Made by a program: the position numbers and the translations under genes | Notes under the pieces: model-generated | The model's database searches: none | What the model saw: the letters and a program-made list of their open reading frames with translations, nothing else | Told to the model about the DNA's origin: nothing | Assembly (NCBI GenBank): GCA_045593725.1 | Contig: JAZNXE010000035.1 | Span: 1 to 25,889 of the forward strand | Direction: 5' to 3' | DNA: 25,889 nt | Source of the DNA: HGM12713 sp045593725 | GTDB taxonomy: Bacteria; Bacillota; Clostridia; Oscillospirales; CAG-272 | Shown here: piece by piece, positions 7,131 through 14,259 of the stretch | Layout of the letters: each line of letters starts with the position of its first letter | How positions within the stretch are numbered: position 1 is the stretch's first letter

Positions 7131-7151
7131 TGTAAAGTAAAATGCTTTACA
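7131..7151. promoter_or_regulatory. Inverted repeat at ylxM-ffh transcription start
   Basis: TGTAAAG (7131-7137) and CTTTACA (7145-7151) are perfect seven-base arms with a seven-base spacer. They directly abut the -10 box (7152-7157) and cover the expected start of transcription. It could be an operator or a 5'-end stabilising hairpin in the SRP-operon mRNA. Confidence 0.4.
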
Positions 7152-7180
7152 AGTATAACATACTTAAATTGATTTGTCAA
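7152..7180 (-). promoter_or_regulatory. Promoter of the ylxM-ffh-rpsP-khpA operon
   Basis: On the minus strand, TTGACA (7175-7180) and TATACT (7152-7157) are 17 bases apart, close to perfect sigma-A. The 14 bases AAAAAGCTATTGAC leading into the -35 box are identical to those of the tRNA-Leu promoter 192 bases upstream. Confidence 0.85.
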
Positions 7181-7201
7181 TAGCTTTTTCAAAAAATAAT
7201 T

Positions 7202-7244
7202 AAAAAGAAAAGAACGCATTTATCCGAGATAAAAGCGTTCTTTT
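7202..7244 (-). terminator. tRNA-Leu terminator
   Basis: On the minus strand a 10-base-pair stem (7235-7244 with 7208-7217) continues, after one mismatch, into six more pairs (7228-7233 with 7219-7224) around a three-base loop. TTCTTTTTA follows. The stem's first base is the final A of the encoded CCA end, so the terminator abuts the mature tRNA with no spacer. Confidence 0.85.
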
Positions 7245-7330
7245 GGTGCCGGTGGTCGGGGTCGAACCGACACGGTATCGCTACCACTGGATTTTGAGTC
7301 CAGCACGTCTGCCAATTCCATCACACCGGC
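7244..7330 (-). tRNA. tRNA-Leu (CAA anticodon)
   Basis: This 87-base tRNA reads UUG leucine codons. The acceptor stem is GCCGGTG paired with CACCGGC, followed by discriminator A and an encoded CCA. The anticodon stem CTGGA/TCCAG holds the seven-base loop CTCAAAA, giving anticodon CAA at 7294-7296. The T arm GTCGG-TTCGACC-CCGAC and a long class II variable arm (seen in Leu and Ser tRNAs) are present. It has its own promoter and terminator. TrmL, also encoded in this window, 2'-O-methylates base 34 of tRNA-Leu isoacceptors such as this one. Confidence 0.97.
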
Positions 7331-7343
7331 TAACACGAGCAAT

Positions 7344-7372
7344 ATTATAACATCCAAAGGGTTAAAAGTCAA
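7344..7372 (-). promoter_or_regulatory. tRNA-Leu promoter
   Basis: On the minus strand, TTGACT (7367-7372) and TATAAT (7344-7349) are 17 bases apart, which predicts a start a few bases before the mature tRNA 5' end. An A-rich stretch upstream of the -35 box, shared with the ylxM promoter, could act as an UP element. Confidence 0.85.
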
Positions 7373-7406
7373 TAGCTTTTTTGCAAAAATAATAAATTCG
7401 GGTAGC

Positions 7407-7943
7407 TTATTTTTTGTGTATTGAGCAATCCTTGAGCTTTCCGTCATAAATGACGTTAGCGCCATCAATATTCATAAAGTCGTTTGGCAGCATAAGGTAG
7501 GGGTCCTTTGGAAGAGCAACGTCACCTGTGTAATGAAGAAGAAAGGCAGCGAATTGAGAACAGGTGAATTTGTATTTTCTTTTAAGACTAAGACCAAGCT
7601 TTACGGTTGCAGCGCCTATAAAATTATAAGTGGCTTCCTTTCGGTGCGCTCTGAAGTAACGGATAAGCTTTTTAGCCCTCTCATAGCCTTCGTCAGTAAC
7701 AGAAATTGAGAGAACCGCACAGTGAGCATCAGGATATCTGGCAAATACCTTTGTGTGTATATTTTCCGAGATAAATCCCGCGAACATAGGATTGTTTATG
7801 TGCCTTCTGGCATAGCTGTAAAAATGGTCAGTACGGGGCAAAAGAGATACCGAAACGTGAGAAAATTCGCCCCTTGCGAATTTTCGTATAACCTTTGCGG
7901 GAATGGTATCCGTACGTGAGAGCAGTATATATATTTTTTTCAT
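7407..7943 (-). CDS. Permuted papain-fold (NlpC/P60-, YiiX-like) small protein
   Basis: This 178-residue protein has no signal peptide or membrane segment. Its visible core is a His in GEFSHVSVSL (His29) followed, about 100 residues later, by a Cys at the start of a helix, FTCSQFAAFLL (Cys128). His-before-Cys order is the mark of circularly permuted NlpC/P60 papain-like proteins such as YiiX or LRAT relatives, which act as cysteine peptidases, amidases or acyltransferases. That assignment is by motif order only. The substrate is unknown, and lack of a secretion signal argues against a wall hydrolase. The ATG at 7943 has GGAGG (minus strand of 7951-7955) eight bases upstream. Longer readings starting at the TTG at 8006 are excluded because that TTG is the -35 box of the gene's promoter. 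Confidence 0.75.
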   Translation of the reverse strand: MKKIYILLSRTDTIPAKVIRKFARGEFSHVSVSLLPRTDHFYSYARRHINNPMFAGFISENIHTKVFARYPDAHCAVLSISVTDEGYERAKKLIRYFRAHRKEATYNFIGAATVKLGLSLKRKYKFTCSQFAAFLLHYTGDVALPKDPYLMLPNDFMNIDGANVIYDGKLKDCSIHKK

Positions 7944-7977
7944 ACGTTTTCCTCCATTCGCGTTTTCAGGCATAATA

Positions 7978-8006
7978 ATATTACCACAAAAGCGGTTTTC
8001 TGTCAA
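7978..8006 (-). promoter_or_regulatory. Promoter of the papain-like gene
   Basis: On the minus strand, TTGACA (8001-8006) and TAATAT (7978-7983) are 17 bases apart, with transcription expected near 7971 and a leader of about 27 bases. It is divergent from the promoter at 8044-8072. Confidence 0.75.
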
Positions 8007-8043
8007 TATATTTATTTAGTGTAGGGGAATTTTGAAAAAACTA

Positions 8044-8072
8044 TTCCATTTAGCGATAGGATGTGATATAAT
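8044..8072 (+). promoter_or_regulatory. Extended -10 promoter of the secreted protein-dnaE unit
   Basis: TATAAT (8067-8072) is preceded by TG and one base, an extended -10 element. The -35 box 17 bases upstream is weak (TTCCAT, 8044-8049). No other promoter is apparent before dnaE, so this one probably serves both genes. Confidence 0.65.
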
Positions 8073-8107
8073 GTATCTGTATATTTTTATTTGAAGGAGG
8101 GGTAAAA

Positions 8108-10405
8108 GTGACTAAAAGAATTGTAAGCGCGCTTGTGTTGGCTTTAATATTGTTCTGTCTTTGTTCTTCCTCCTTGTACGTTTTTGCTCAGGATATTACA
8201 GACGGTAAAGAGCATACCGCCGAAAAATTTGAGGATGCTCTCGTTTTTTCCTGCGTGTATAACACCAAGGAAAAGAAGATAACCGTTGAGGGAACTATGA
8301 ACTACGAGGCATTTGCAAAGCATAAGGATTCAAAGCTTATCATTTATGCTATTCCTCCGGGTGTCTCGGAGTATGATGTGGCGGCTGATCCAAATTCCAA
8401 GATACTTGCCGAAACAGACGCATCCATAAGGTTTGGTTTTTCCTTTAATTTGAATAATACCTTGGACAGATTTTCAAGGTATGCTATATTTTTGCGTTCT
8501 CCCGAGGGAGTGCTTACCTTGGGTACTGAAGCGCAATATCCCGAAGTAGCATACGTAAAGGGTGATATAGACTCCCAAAGCGGCTTTAAGGGGATTTTGG
8601 GTTCTACCACAGCTAAATATTCGGAATTAAATGCGGGAACAGCTATTATGCCGGTATATCTTGATGAATTGTTCACCGACATTTCGGCAGGATATATATA
8701 TCAGGTTGACGACCAGCAATTTTTCTTCGCAAAAAATTACATAGACCGATTGGATGCAAGTGTAAATTCACTTTCGGCATCGGGAGCTAAGGTGTATCTG
8801 CAATTCCTGTTAAAGGACAATGGAATATTCACGGTACAAAAGACTGAGGAAACAAGCTATTATCTGCCGGACGTTTACGACAGCACCGCCTTGAAGCTTA
8901 TCAATGCCGCTACCGAATTTTTGGCAGCGCGATACAAAGAAACGCGGGGTGGAAATATAAGCGGTATAGTAGTGGGTAAGGGCTGGGATGATTATTACAC
9001 AAATAATTACAGCAACCTTACAGACCTTGAAAAATACGCGCAGAAATGTGCTTTTTATGCTATGGTGGTGGCTAATTCCGCAAGAAGCATCTCTCACAAT
9101 TTAGATATAGTTCTTCCTTTTACGGGAAATAATTTTAAAGATGATTCATCATTTGCCAGTGAAGAGGGAAGAAGCTTTGCCACAAAAAAACTGATTGAGT
9201 TTATAATGGCTTATTTTGAGGACAGCTTTGAGTCGGGGATGCCGTGTTCCTTGCTTATAGAGAGCGAAGAGGTACCCTTGGGAATATCCAATGAAACCCT
9301 TGAAGACCGAATCGATATGGAAGCCGACCAGCCTTCCGATGCGCTTTGCGCAGGTTCACAGGGGAAATTAGTCGATTTCCTTAAGGGGTTGTCGGGCAAA
9401 TATAAGAGCGTACCCAAAAGCTTTATTTTTGTATGGAGTCCGCCAAGCTCGCTCAGTGGAAACGCTTTGGCAGCGGCTTATACCTACTCGTACTACTCGC
9501 TGTTAAAGGATAACGCTGTGGCTTCATTTGTAATAGACCTTTCAGACTTTGATGATGGCAGAATTAAGGATATATCACGCATTATAAAGTACATAGATAC
9601 TCCACGGAGCGGGGAGATAACCCAGAGTGTGCTAAAATATTTTGGCAGAGCTTCTTGGAGTGATGTGGTAGGCGGAGAAGTCCCCTCGGTAGGCTTAGGA
9701 AAGCAGATACTTTCTATACCCGCAATGCAATCCCTTCCCGAAGGCTGTAAGGGAAGCTTCGCCTATTTCGGCTTTTACGATTATTCAGCAATAGACGGCT
9801 GGTATAAGGGTGTAGGCTGCACAGGGGTGAAGATGGATTATGCTGGTTCGGAAAAGAGAGCCTTAAAAGCCGACCTTGCTACCGCTGACGGTGCGTCTGC
9901 CGAAGTGATATATGAATATGAATATTATGAAAATATAGAGTTCACACCCTATCTTGCCTTTGATTTGCAGGTGTCCGATGAGTCTGAAGATTCTATCTAT
10001 GAGATATCCTTTATGCTTGAGAACTCTGATATGAGATTAGAGTCATCCTATGCGGTAAGGGGTAACGAAAAGTGCCGTATTGTACTTGATTTTTCTCAAA
10101 ACAGAGAATTTAAGCTTCTTGAGAATATGAGAATTTCCGTACGGCAAATATACGGCGACGCTTTAAATTCCACCCTTTGGCTCCACGAAATAAGCGGTCA
10201 CAGCACGGAATATGAAGAAGAAAGACTTGAGGAGCTTATCATCAACGAGCGAAACAAGATAAAAAACATAGACGAGGAAGACTCCGAAGCGGCAGGCATA
10301 GAGCAGACCGCCATCGCAATAGGTATTGTAGTGGTGCTTGGCGCTTTGGGCATCGGAATTTTTATTGCGTTCCGTAAGGATACAAAAAACAACAAAAAGG
10401 ATTGA
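8108..10405 (+). CDS. Large secreted, membrane-anchored protein, possible DUF5722-like barrel
   Basis: This 765-residue protein has a signal peptide (about residues 1-27, ending in VFAQ) and a C-terminal membrane helix (about 735-755) followed by a Lys-rich tail. This gives a large extracellular body anchored at its C-terminus. The N-terminal third looks beta-rich. From about residue 180 to 500, alternating strands and helices (FFFAKNYIDRLDASV, YLQFLL, ATEFLAARYKETRGGNISGIVVG) resemble glycosidase-like TIM barrels, and I suspect the DUF5722 family. Where such proteins usually have an N-E-x-N type acid motif after the GIVVG-like strand, this one reads GKGWDD, so it may be a non-catalytic carbohydrate-binding barrel. 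A C-terminal beta domain (about 570-700) could be a binding module. The GTG start has AAGGAGG (8094-8100) seven bases upstream. dnaE follows after 23 bases, an unusual partner. Confidence 0.7.
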   Translation: MTKRIVSALVLALILFCLCSSSLYVFAQDITDGKEHTAEKFEDALVFSCVYNTKEKKITVEGTMNYEAFAKHKDSKLIIYAIPPGVSEYDVAADPNSKILAETDASIRFGFSFNLNNTLDRFSRYAIFLRSPEGVLTLGTEAQYPEVAYVKGDIDSQSGFKGILGSTTAKYSELNAGTAIMPVYLDELFTDISAGYIYQVDDQQFFFAKNYIDRLDASVNSLSASGAKVYLQFLLKDNGIFTVQKTEETSYYLPDVYDSTALKLINAATEFLAARYKETRGGNISGIVVGKGWDDYYTNNYSNLTDLEKYAQKCAFYAMVVANSARSISHNLDIVLPFTGNNFKDDSSFASEEGRSFATKKLIEFIMAYFEDSFESGMPCSLLIESEEVPLGISNETLEDRIDMEADQPSDALCAGSQGKLVDFLKGLSGKYKSVPKSFIFVWSPPSSLSGNALAAAYTYSYYSLLKDNAVASFVIDLSDFDDGRIKDISRIIKYIDTPRSGEITQSVLKYFGRASWSDVVGGEVPSVGLGKQILSIPAMQSLPEGCKGSFAYFGFYDYSAIDGWYKGVGCTGVKMDYAGSEKRALKADLATADGASAEVIYEYEYYENIEFTPYLAFDLQVSDESEDSIYEISFMLENSDMRLESSYAVRGNEKCRIVLDFSQNREFKLLENMRISVRQIYGDALNSTLWLHEISGHSTEYEEERLEELIINERNKIKNIDEEDSEAAGIEQTAIAIGIVVVLGALGIGIFIAFRKDTKNNKKD

Positions 10406-10428
10406 AACTTAGGAAAAGGAGAATAGGA

Positions 10429-13400
10429 ATGTCTGATTTTGTACATTTGCATCTGCACAGCGAATACAGTCTTCTTGACGGCGCTTGCCGTATAAAGGAT
10501 ATTCCTGTTCGCGCAAAGGAATGCGGTCATAGCGCAGTGGCAATTACCGACCACGGTGTTATGTACGGAGTTATAAGCTTTTACAGAGAGTGTAAGAAGC
10601 ATGGAATAAAGCCAATAATAGGTTGCGAGGTCTATGTTGCATCGGGTACGAGATTCGATAAAAACGCAGCGAGAAGTGCTGTCAAATATAACCATCTGGT
10701 ACTCCTGTGCAAGAATGAAATCGGTTATCGCAATCTTATGTATATGGTGTCAAAGGGCTTTACCGAGGGCTTTTACTCCAAGCCTAGAATAGATATGGAG
10801 CTTTTACGCTCACATTCCGAGGGGCTTATTGCGCTTTCAGCCTGCCTTGCGGGAAAAATACCCTCTCTTTTGCTTAAGGGAGAGTACGATGAGGCAAAAA
10901 GCAGTGCCTTGGAATTTGCAGGGATATTTGGCGAGGACAACTTCTTTATAGAGCTTCAGGACCACGGACTGAATGAGCAGGGGCAGATATTGCCCGAGCT
11001 TGTAAGGCTTGCCGAGGAGTGCGGACTGCCCTTGGTAGCTACCAATGACTGCCATTATCTCAGACGCGAAAACGCGGAAACTCAGGCGGTCTTGATGTGC
11101 ATACAGACCAACAGCTCCATACTTGACGGCAGACCCGTTGGCTTTGAGACCGATGAGTTTTATTACAAAACTACCGAGGAGATGAGAATGCTCTTCGGCA
11201 GATATGATGGGGCTATTGAAAATACTGTTAGGATAGCCGAGAGATGTAATCTCGATTTTGATTTTGAGGGCTACAAGCTGCCCAAATACCCCACGCCCCG
11301 AGGAATGAGCGCGGGAGAGTATTTGAAAATTCTTACCGACAGGGGAATTGACTCCCGTATAGCCGATGGAACCCTTAACTATGAGGGCAAAGAGAGTCTT
11401 TATCGCGAAAGAATAGAATACGAGCTTGGTGTTATAGACAGTATGGGGTATTCTGACTACTTCCTTATTGTATGCGATTACGTATCCTTTGCTCACAAAA
11501 ATAATATACCGGTAGGCCCGGGAAGAGGCTCGGGTGCGGGAAGCCTTGTTGCTTTTCTTATAGGTATAACCGATATAGACCCTATAAAATTTGATTTGCT
11601 CTTTGAGAGATTTCTCAATCCCGAGAGGGTAAGTATGCCAGATATCGACGTGGACTTTTGCTACAATCGCCGCGACGAGGTCATAAAGTATATGTACGAT
11701 AAGTACGGCGAGGACCACGTTTCCCAGATAATCGCATTCGGTACTCTTGGGGCAAAGGCGGCTGTGCGTGACGTGGGAAGAGTTATGGGAATGTCCTATG
11801 CCGACGTTGACGTTGTAGCCAAGGCGATACCCAAGGACCCCTCGATAACGCTTACCGAGGCGCTTGCCTCAAAGGATATGGAGGAGCTTTACGAAGGCTC
11901 CTCACAGGTTAAAAAGCTTATAGACACGGCGCTCGAGCTTGAGGGAATGCCGAGAAATGTCACAGTTCACGCCGCCGGTCTTGTTGTAAGCGACAGACCT
12001 ATAACAGATCACGTGCCCCTTGCGGTGAGTAACGAGGCAATAGTCACACAGTTTGATATGGACACAGTTGCCCTGCTGGGACTGTTGAAATTTGATTTTC
12101 TTGCCTTAAGATATCTTACTATAATAGACGACGCTTGCAAGACTGTATGTGAGCGGATACCCGATTTTGATATAAAGAAGATCCCACTTAATGACAAGGC
12201 TACATATCGCTCACTTTCGGCGGGGAATACCTTGGGTGTTTTTCAGCTGGAATCGGGTGGTATGAGGCAGATGCTTACCGAGCTTGCTCCCGAGCGATTT
12301 GAGGATATTATAGCGGCAATTGCCCTATACCGTCCGGGTCCAATGGATTCGATTCCACAGTATATAGAGGCGCGGCATAATACCGAGAGAGTAAAGTACG
12401 CCCACCCCTTGCTTGAACCGATACTCAGCTCCACCTATGGGTGCATAGTTTATCAGGAGCAGGTAATGAGCATATTCCGAGTTATAGCGGGATATACCTA
12501 CGGTCACGCGGACGTGGTAAGGCGGTCTATCTCCAAGAAGAAAGGGGATACCCTTAAAGCCGAAAAGGATAATTTTCTTAACGGCGCTATAAATAACGGT
12601 GTGGAAAGAGCGGTTGCGGAGAAGCTTTTTGACGATATGGCATCCTTTGCCAATTATGCGTTCAACAAGAGCCACGCGGCGGCGTACGCCCTGATATCGT
12701 ACCGCACAGCGTATCTTAAGACCCACTACCCTTGTGAATATATGGCGGCGCTGATAACCTCGGTGCTGGGCAATATGACCAAGCTTGCTGAATATGTGGG
12801 GGAATGCTCAAAATATAAAATCAAGGTTCTGCCCCCAGATATAAACGAGAGTAGGCTTTTGTTCCACCCACACGGGGGAAATATAGTTTTCGGGCTTTTA
12901 GCGCTTAAAAACGTGGGAAAGCAATTCGTTGAGAACATTCTTGAGGAGCGCAGGTTAGGCGGAGCCTTCCGTGATTTTGAAGATTTTATATCAAGAATGT
13001 CACAGTATGACCTTAACAAGCGAATGGTAGAATCGCTTATAAAGGTAGGCTCATTTGATAGCTTTGGCATTTACAGAAGTCAGCTTCTGGCTTCATACGA
13101 AAGCCTGATAGATACCGAGCAGCAAAAGAACAGAAATAATCTTTCGGGACAGCTGGATATGTTTTCCTTCGTTCCCGCTACCGAGAGTATATCTCCTAAG
13201 TTCAAATATCCCGATCTTCCCGAGCGCAGTGCCAAGGAAAAGCTTAAGATGGAAAAAGAGGTGGCGGGAATGTGCTTCTCGGGAAATCTTCTGGATAGCT
13301 ACTCAAAGCACACTGAATCCTTGGATACAAGAAAAATTTCGGAGCTGCACGACACCGAGTCGATTACCGATAAGGAAAGCGCCAGAATCGTAGGAATAGT

Positions 13401-13941
13401 TACCTCGGTTGCCGTAAAGACAACACGCAAAAACGAAAAAATGGCATTTTTTTCGCTGGAGGACAAATACGGCGAGATTGAGTGTATAGCATTTTCCTCT
13501 CAATTTCTGCGTTATTGCCAATTTATCACCGAAGACACAGCTATCTGCGTTGAAGGGAACATTTCCTTGCGTGAGGATGAGGAGCCAAAGCTTCTTGTGT
13601 CTAAGATGTTTGAGCTTATAGAAAACTCCGAATACGACAGAGCGGTTTTGCGTGGCGGAACAGAAGAAAAGCAGAATAAGAATGGGTATTCAAAAGTGCA
13701 AAACTCTCACAAGCTTTCAAGCTCTGTGTCAAAGCTTTATCTGAGAGTCCCCGATATGAAATGCGCAGAATTTTTTAAAGCCAAAAATCTTGTGGATATT
13801 TTTGAGGGTAACGTCAAAGTAATTTTCTACGACACCTCTGCTTCAGCATATTCAAATTATGATAAGGGAATAGAGCTGAGTGAGTATCTGTACAACGAAT
13901 TGATTTCCTTGCTGGGAGAAGAAAACATCGTGCCAAAATAA
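10429..13941 (+). CDS. dnaE: DNA polymerase III alpha subunit DnaE
   Basis: This 1170-residue replicative polymerase subunit begins with a PHP domain (HLHLHSEYSLLDG and ITDHGVMYG, metal-binding histidines present). It continues with the C-family palm: GPGRGSGAGS, then PDIDVDF with Asp405, Asp407 and Asp409, and KFDFLALR with Asp556 at the third catalytic position. Helix-hairpin-helix (about 830-900) and OB-fold (about 985-1060) regions follow. Length and motifs match DnaE1-type enzymes, which in Clostridia work beside PolC. The ATG at 10429 is chosen because AAAGGAG (10415-10421) is seven bases upstream. An in-frame TTG at 10402 would overlap the previous gene and swallow the ribosome site. 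It is probably co-transcribed with the secreted protein gene and ends at the hairpin at 13996. Confidence 0.97.
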   Translation: MSDFVHLHLHSEYSLLDGACRIKDIPVRAKECGHSAVAITDHGVMYGVISFYRECKKHGIKPIIGCEVYVASGTRFDKNAARSAVKYNHLVLLCKNEIGYRNLMYMVSKGFTEGFYSKPRIDMELLRSHSEGLIALSACLAGKIPSLLLKGEYDEAKSSALEFAGIFGEDNFFIELQDHGLNEQGQILPELVRLAEECGLPLVATNDCHYLRRENAETQAVLMCIQTNSSILDGRPVGFETDEFYYKTTEEMRMLFGRYDGAIENTVRIAERCNLDFDFEGYKLPKYPTPRGMSAGEYLKILTDRGIDSRIADGTLNYEGKESLYRERIEYELGVIDSMGYSDYFLIVCDYVSFAHKNNIPVGPGRGSGAGSLVAFLIGITDIDPIKFDLLFERFLNPERVSMPDIDVDFCYNRRDEVIKYMYDKYGEDHVSQIIAFGTLGAKAAVRDVGRVMGMSYADVDVVAKAIPKDPSITLTEALASKDMEELYEGSSQVKKLIDTALELEGMPRNVTVHAAGLVVSDRPITDHVPLAVSNEAIVTQFDMDTVALLGLLKFDFLALRYLTIIDDACKTVCERIPDFDIKKIPLNDKATYRSLSAGNTLGVFQLESGGMRQMLTELAPERFEDIIAAIALYRPGPMDSIPQYIEARHNTERVKYAHPLLEPILSSTYGCIVYQEQVMSIFRVIAGYTYGHADVVRRSISKKKGDTLKAEKDNFLNGAINNGVERAVAEKLFDDMASFANYAFNKSHAAAYALISYRTAYLKTHYPCEYMAALITSVLGNMTKLAEYVGECSKYKIKVLPPDINESRLLFHPHGGNIVFGLLALKNVGKQFVENILEERRLGGAFRDFEDFISRMSQYDLNKRMVESLIKVGSFDSFGIYRSQLLASYESLIDTEQQKNRNNLSGQLDMFSFVPATESISPKFKYPDLPERSAKEKLKMEKEVAGMCFSGNLLDSYSKHTESLDTRKISELHDTESITDKESARIVGIVTSVAVKTTRKNEKMAFFSLEDKYGEIECIAFSSQFLRYCQFITEDTAICVEGNISLREDEEPKLLVSKMFELIENSEYDRAVLRGGTEEKQNKNGYSKVQNSHKLSSSVSKLYLRVPDMKCAEFFKAKNLVDIFEGNVKVIFYDTSASAYSNYDKGIELSEYLYNELISLLGEENIVPK

Positions 13942-13995
13942 AATTAAGGAGCGTTTCATTCAGCGCGGAACAAAAACACACAAACAGATAAACGA

Positions 13996-14045
13996 AAAAA
14001 AGCCGCTTTTGCTATCAAAAAACGATAGTGAAAGCGGTTTTTGTG
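13996..14045 (+). terminator. dnaE terminator
   Basis: A long stem pairs the arms AAAAAGCCGCTTTTGCTATC and GATAGTGAAAGCGGTTTTT around a seven-base loop, with one bulged G and two wobble pairs. It ends in TTTTTGTG, about 55 bases after the dnaE stop. The A-run and T-run flanks make it potentially bidirectional. Confidence 0.85.
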
Positions 14046-14047
14046 TA

Positions 14048-14184
14048 GAAATTTTCAAGGTAAACCTTTCAAATTTCATTTTTATGCGTGTTTTTTAGCC
14101 GCGAAAGTGCTCTCTGGCGTACCTTTGTACGCCGACGAGAACGTTTTCACGACTTCTGCATCTTAATGAGACAGCGCCTTTTTT
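14048..14184. ncRNA. Structured intergenic element: candidate small RNA or repeat
   Basis: Beyond the dnaE terminator, two more hairpins fill the gap before the PBP gene. The first (14048-14077) pairs 12 of 14 positions around a minimal loop with core AGGTAAACCT. The second is a rod: GAAAGTGCTCTC (14103-14114) pairs with GAGAACGTTTTC (14137-14148), mostly through canonical and wobble pairs. It encloses a perfect seven-pair stem, GGCGTAC/GTACGCC (14116-14133), with loop CTTT. A GC-containing segment ending in CGCCTTTTTT (14175-14184) follows. There is no open reading frame and no promoter I can defend. The wobble pairs favour an RNA on the plus strand, but an interspersed non-coding repeat is an equal alternative. 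Confidence 0.35.
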
Positions 14185-14191
14185 GGTGGAA

Positions 14192-14240
14192 ATATTTTAT
14201 AAAATATGGTTTATATTTCTTTTTTGGGGTAAAATAATAA
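14192..14240 (+). promoter_or_regulatory. PBP upstream region: palindrome plus promoter-like motif
   Basis: A perfect 16-base palindrome, ATATTTTATAAAATAT, occupies 14192-14207. It is followed by GTTTAT (14209-14214) and TTTTTGGGGTAAAATAATAA (14221-14240), which matches the block upstream of the glycosyltransferase at 18 of 20 bases. GGGTAAAATA fits a sigma-F/sigma-B-like -10 element; GTTTA is a plausible -35 but stands only 13 bases away. The palindrome could be an operator. GGAG at 14251-14254 is the ribosome site of the PBP gene. Confidence 0.4.
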
Positions 14241-14259
14241 CAAAAAACATGGAGCCGAT

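Noticed and set aside
7944..8006. N-terminal extension of the papain-like protein to a TTG at 8006
   Set aside because: The TTG is part of the TTGACA -35 box of the gene's own promoter; the ATG at 7943 has GGAGG at the right distance.
8094..8110. GGGGTAAAA before the secreted-protein gene as a third copy of the shared promoter motif
   Set aside because: It is simply the AAGGAGG ribosome site and spacer; the T-rich flank and downstream A/T pattern of the motif are absent.
10402..10428. dnaE start at TTG 10402 overlapping the previous gene
   Set aside because: AAAGGAG seven bases before ATG 10429, and the conserved opening SDFVHLHLHSEYS directly after it, fix the start there.
10837..11718. 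Minus-strand reading frame of 293 codons opposite dnaE
   Set aside because: It mirrors strongly conserved dnaE codons and shows no recognisable domain or translation signal.
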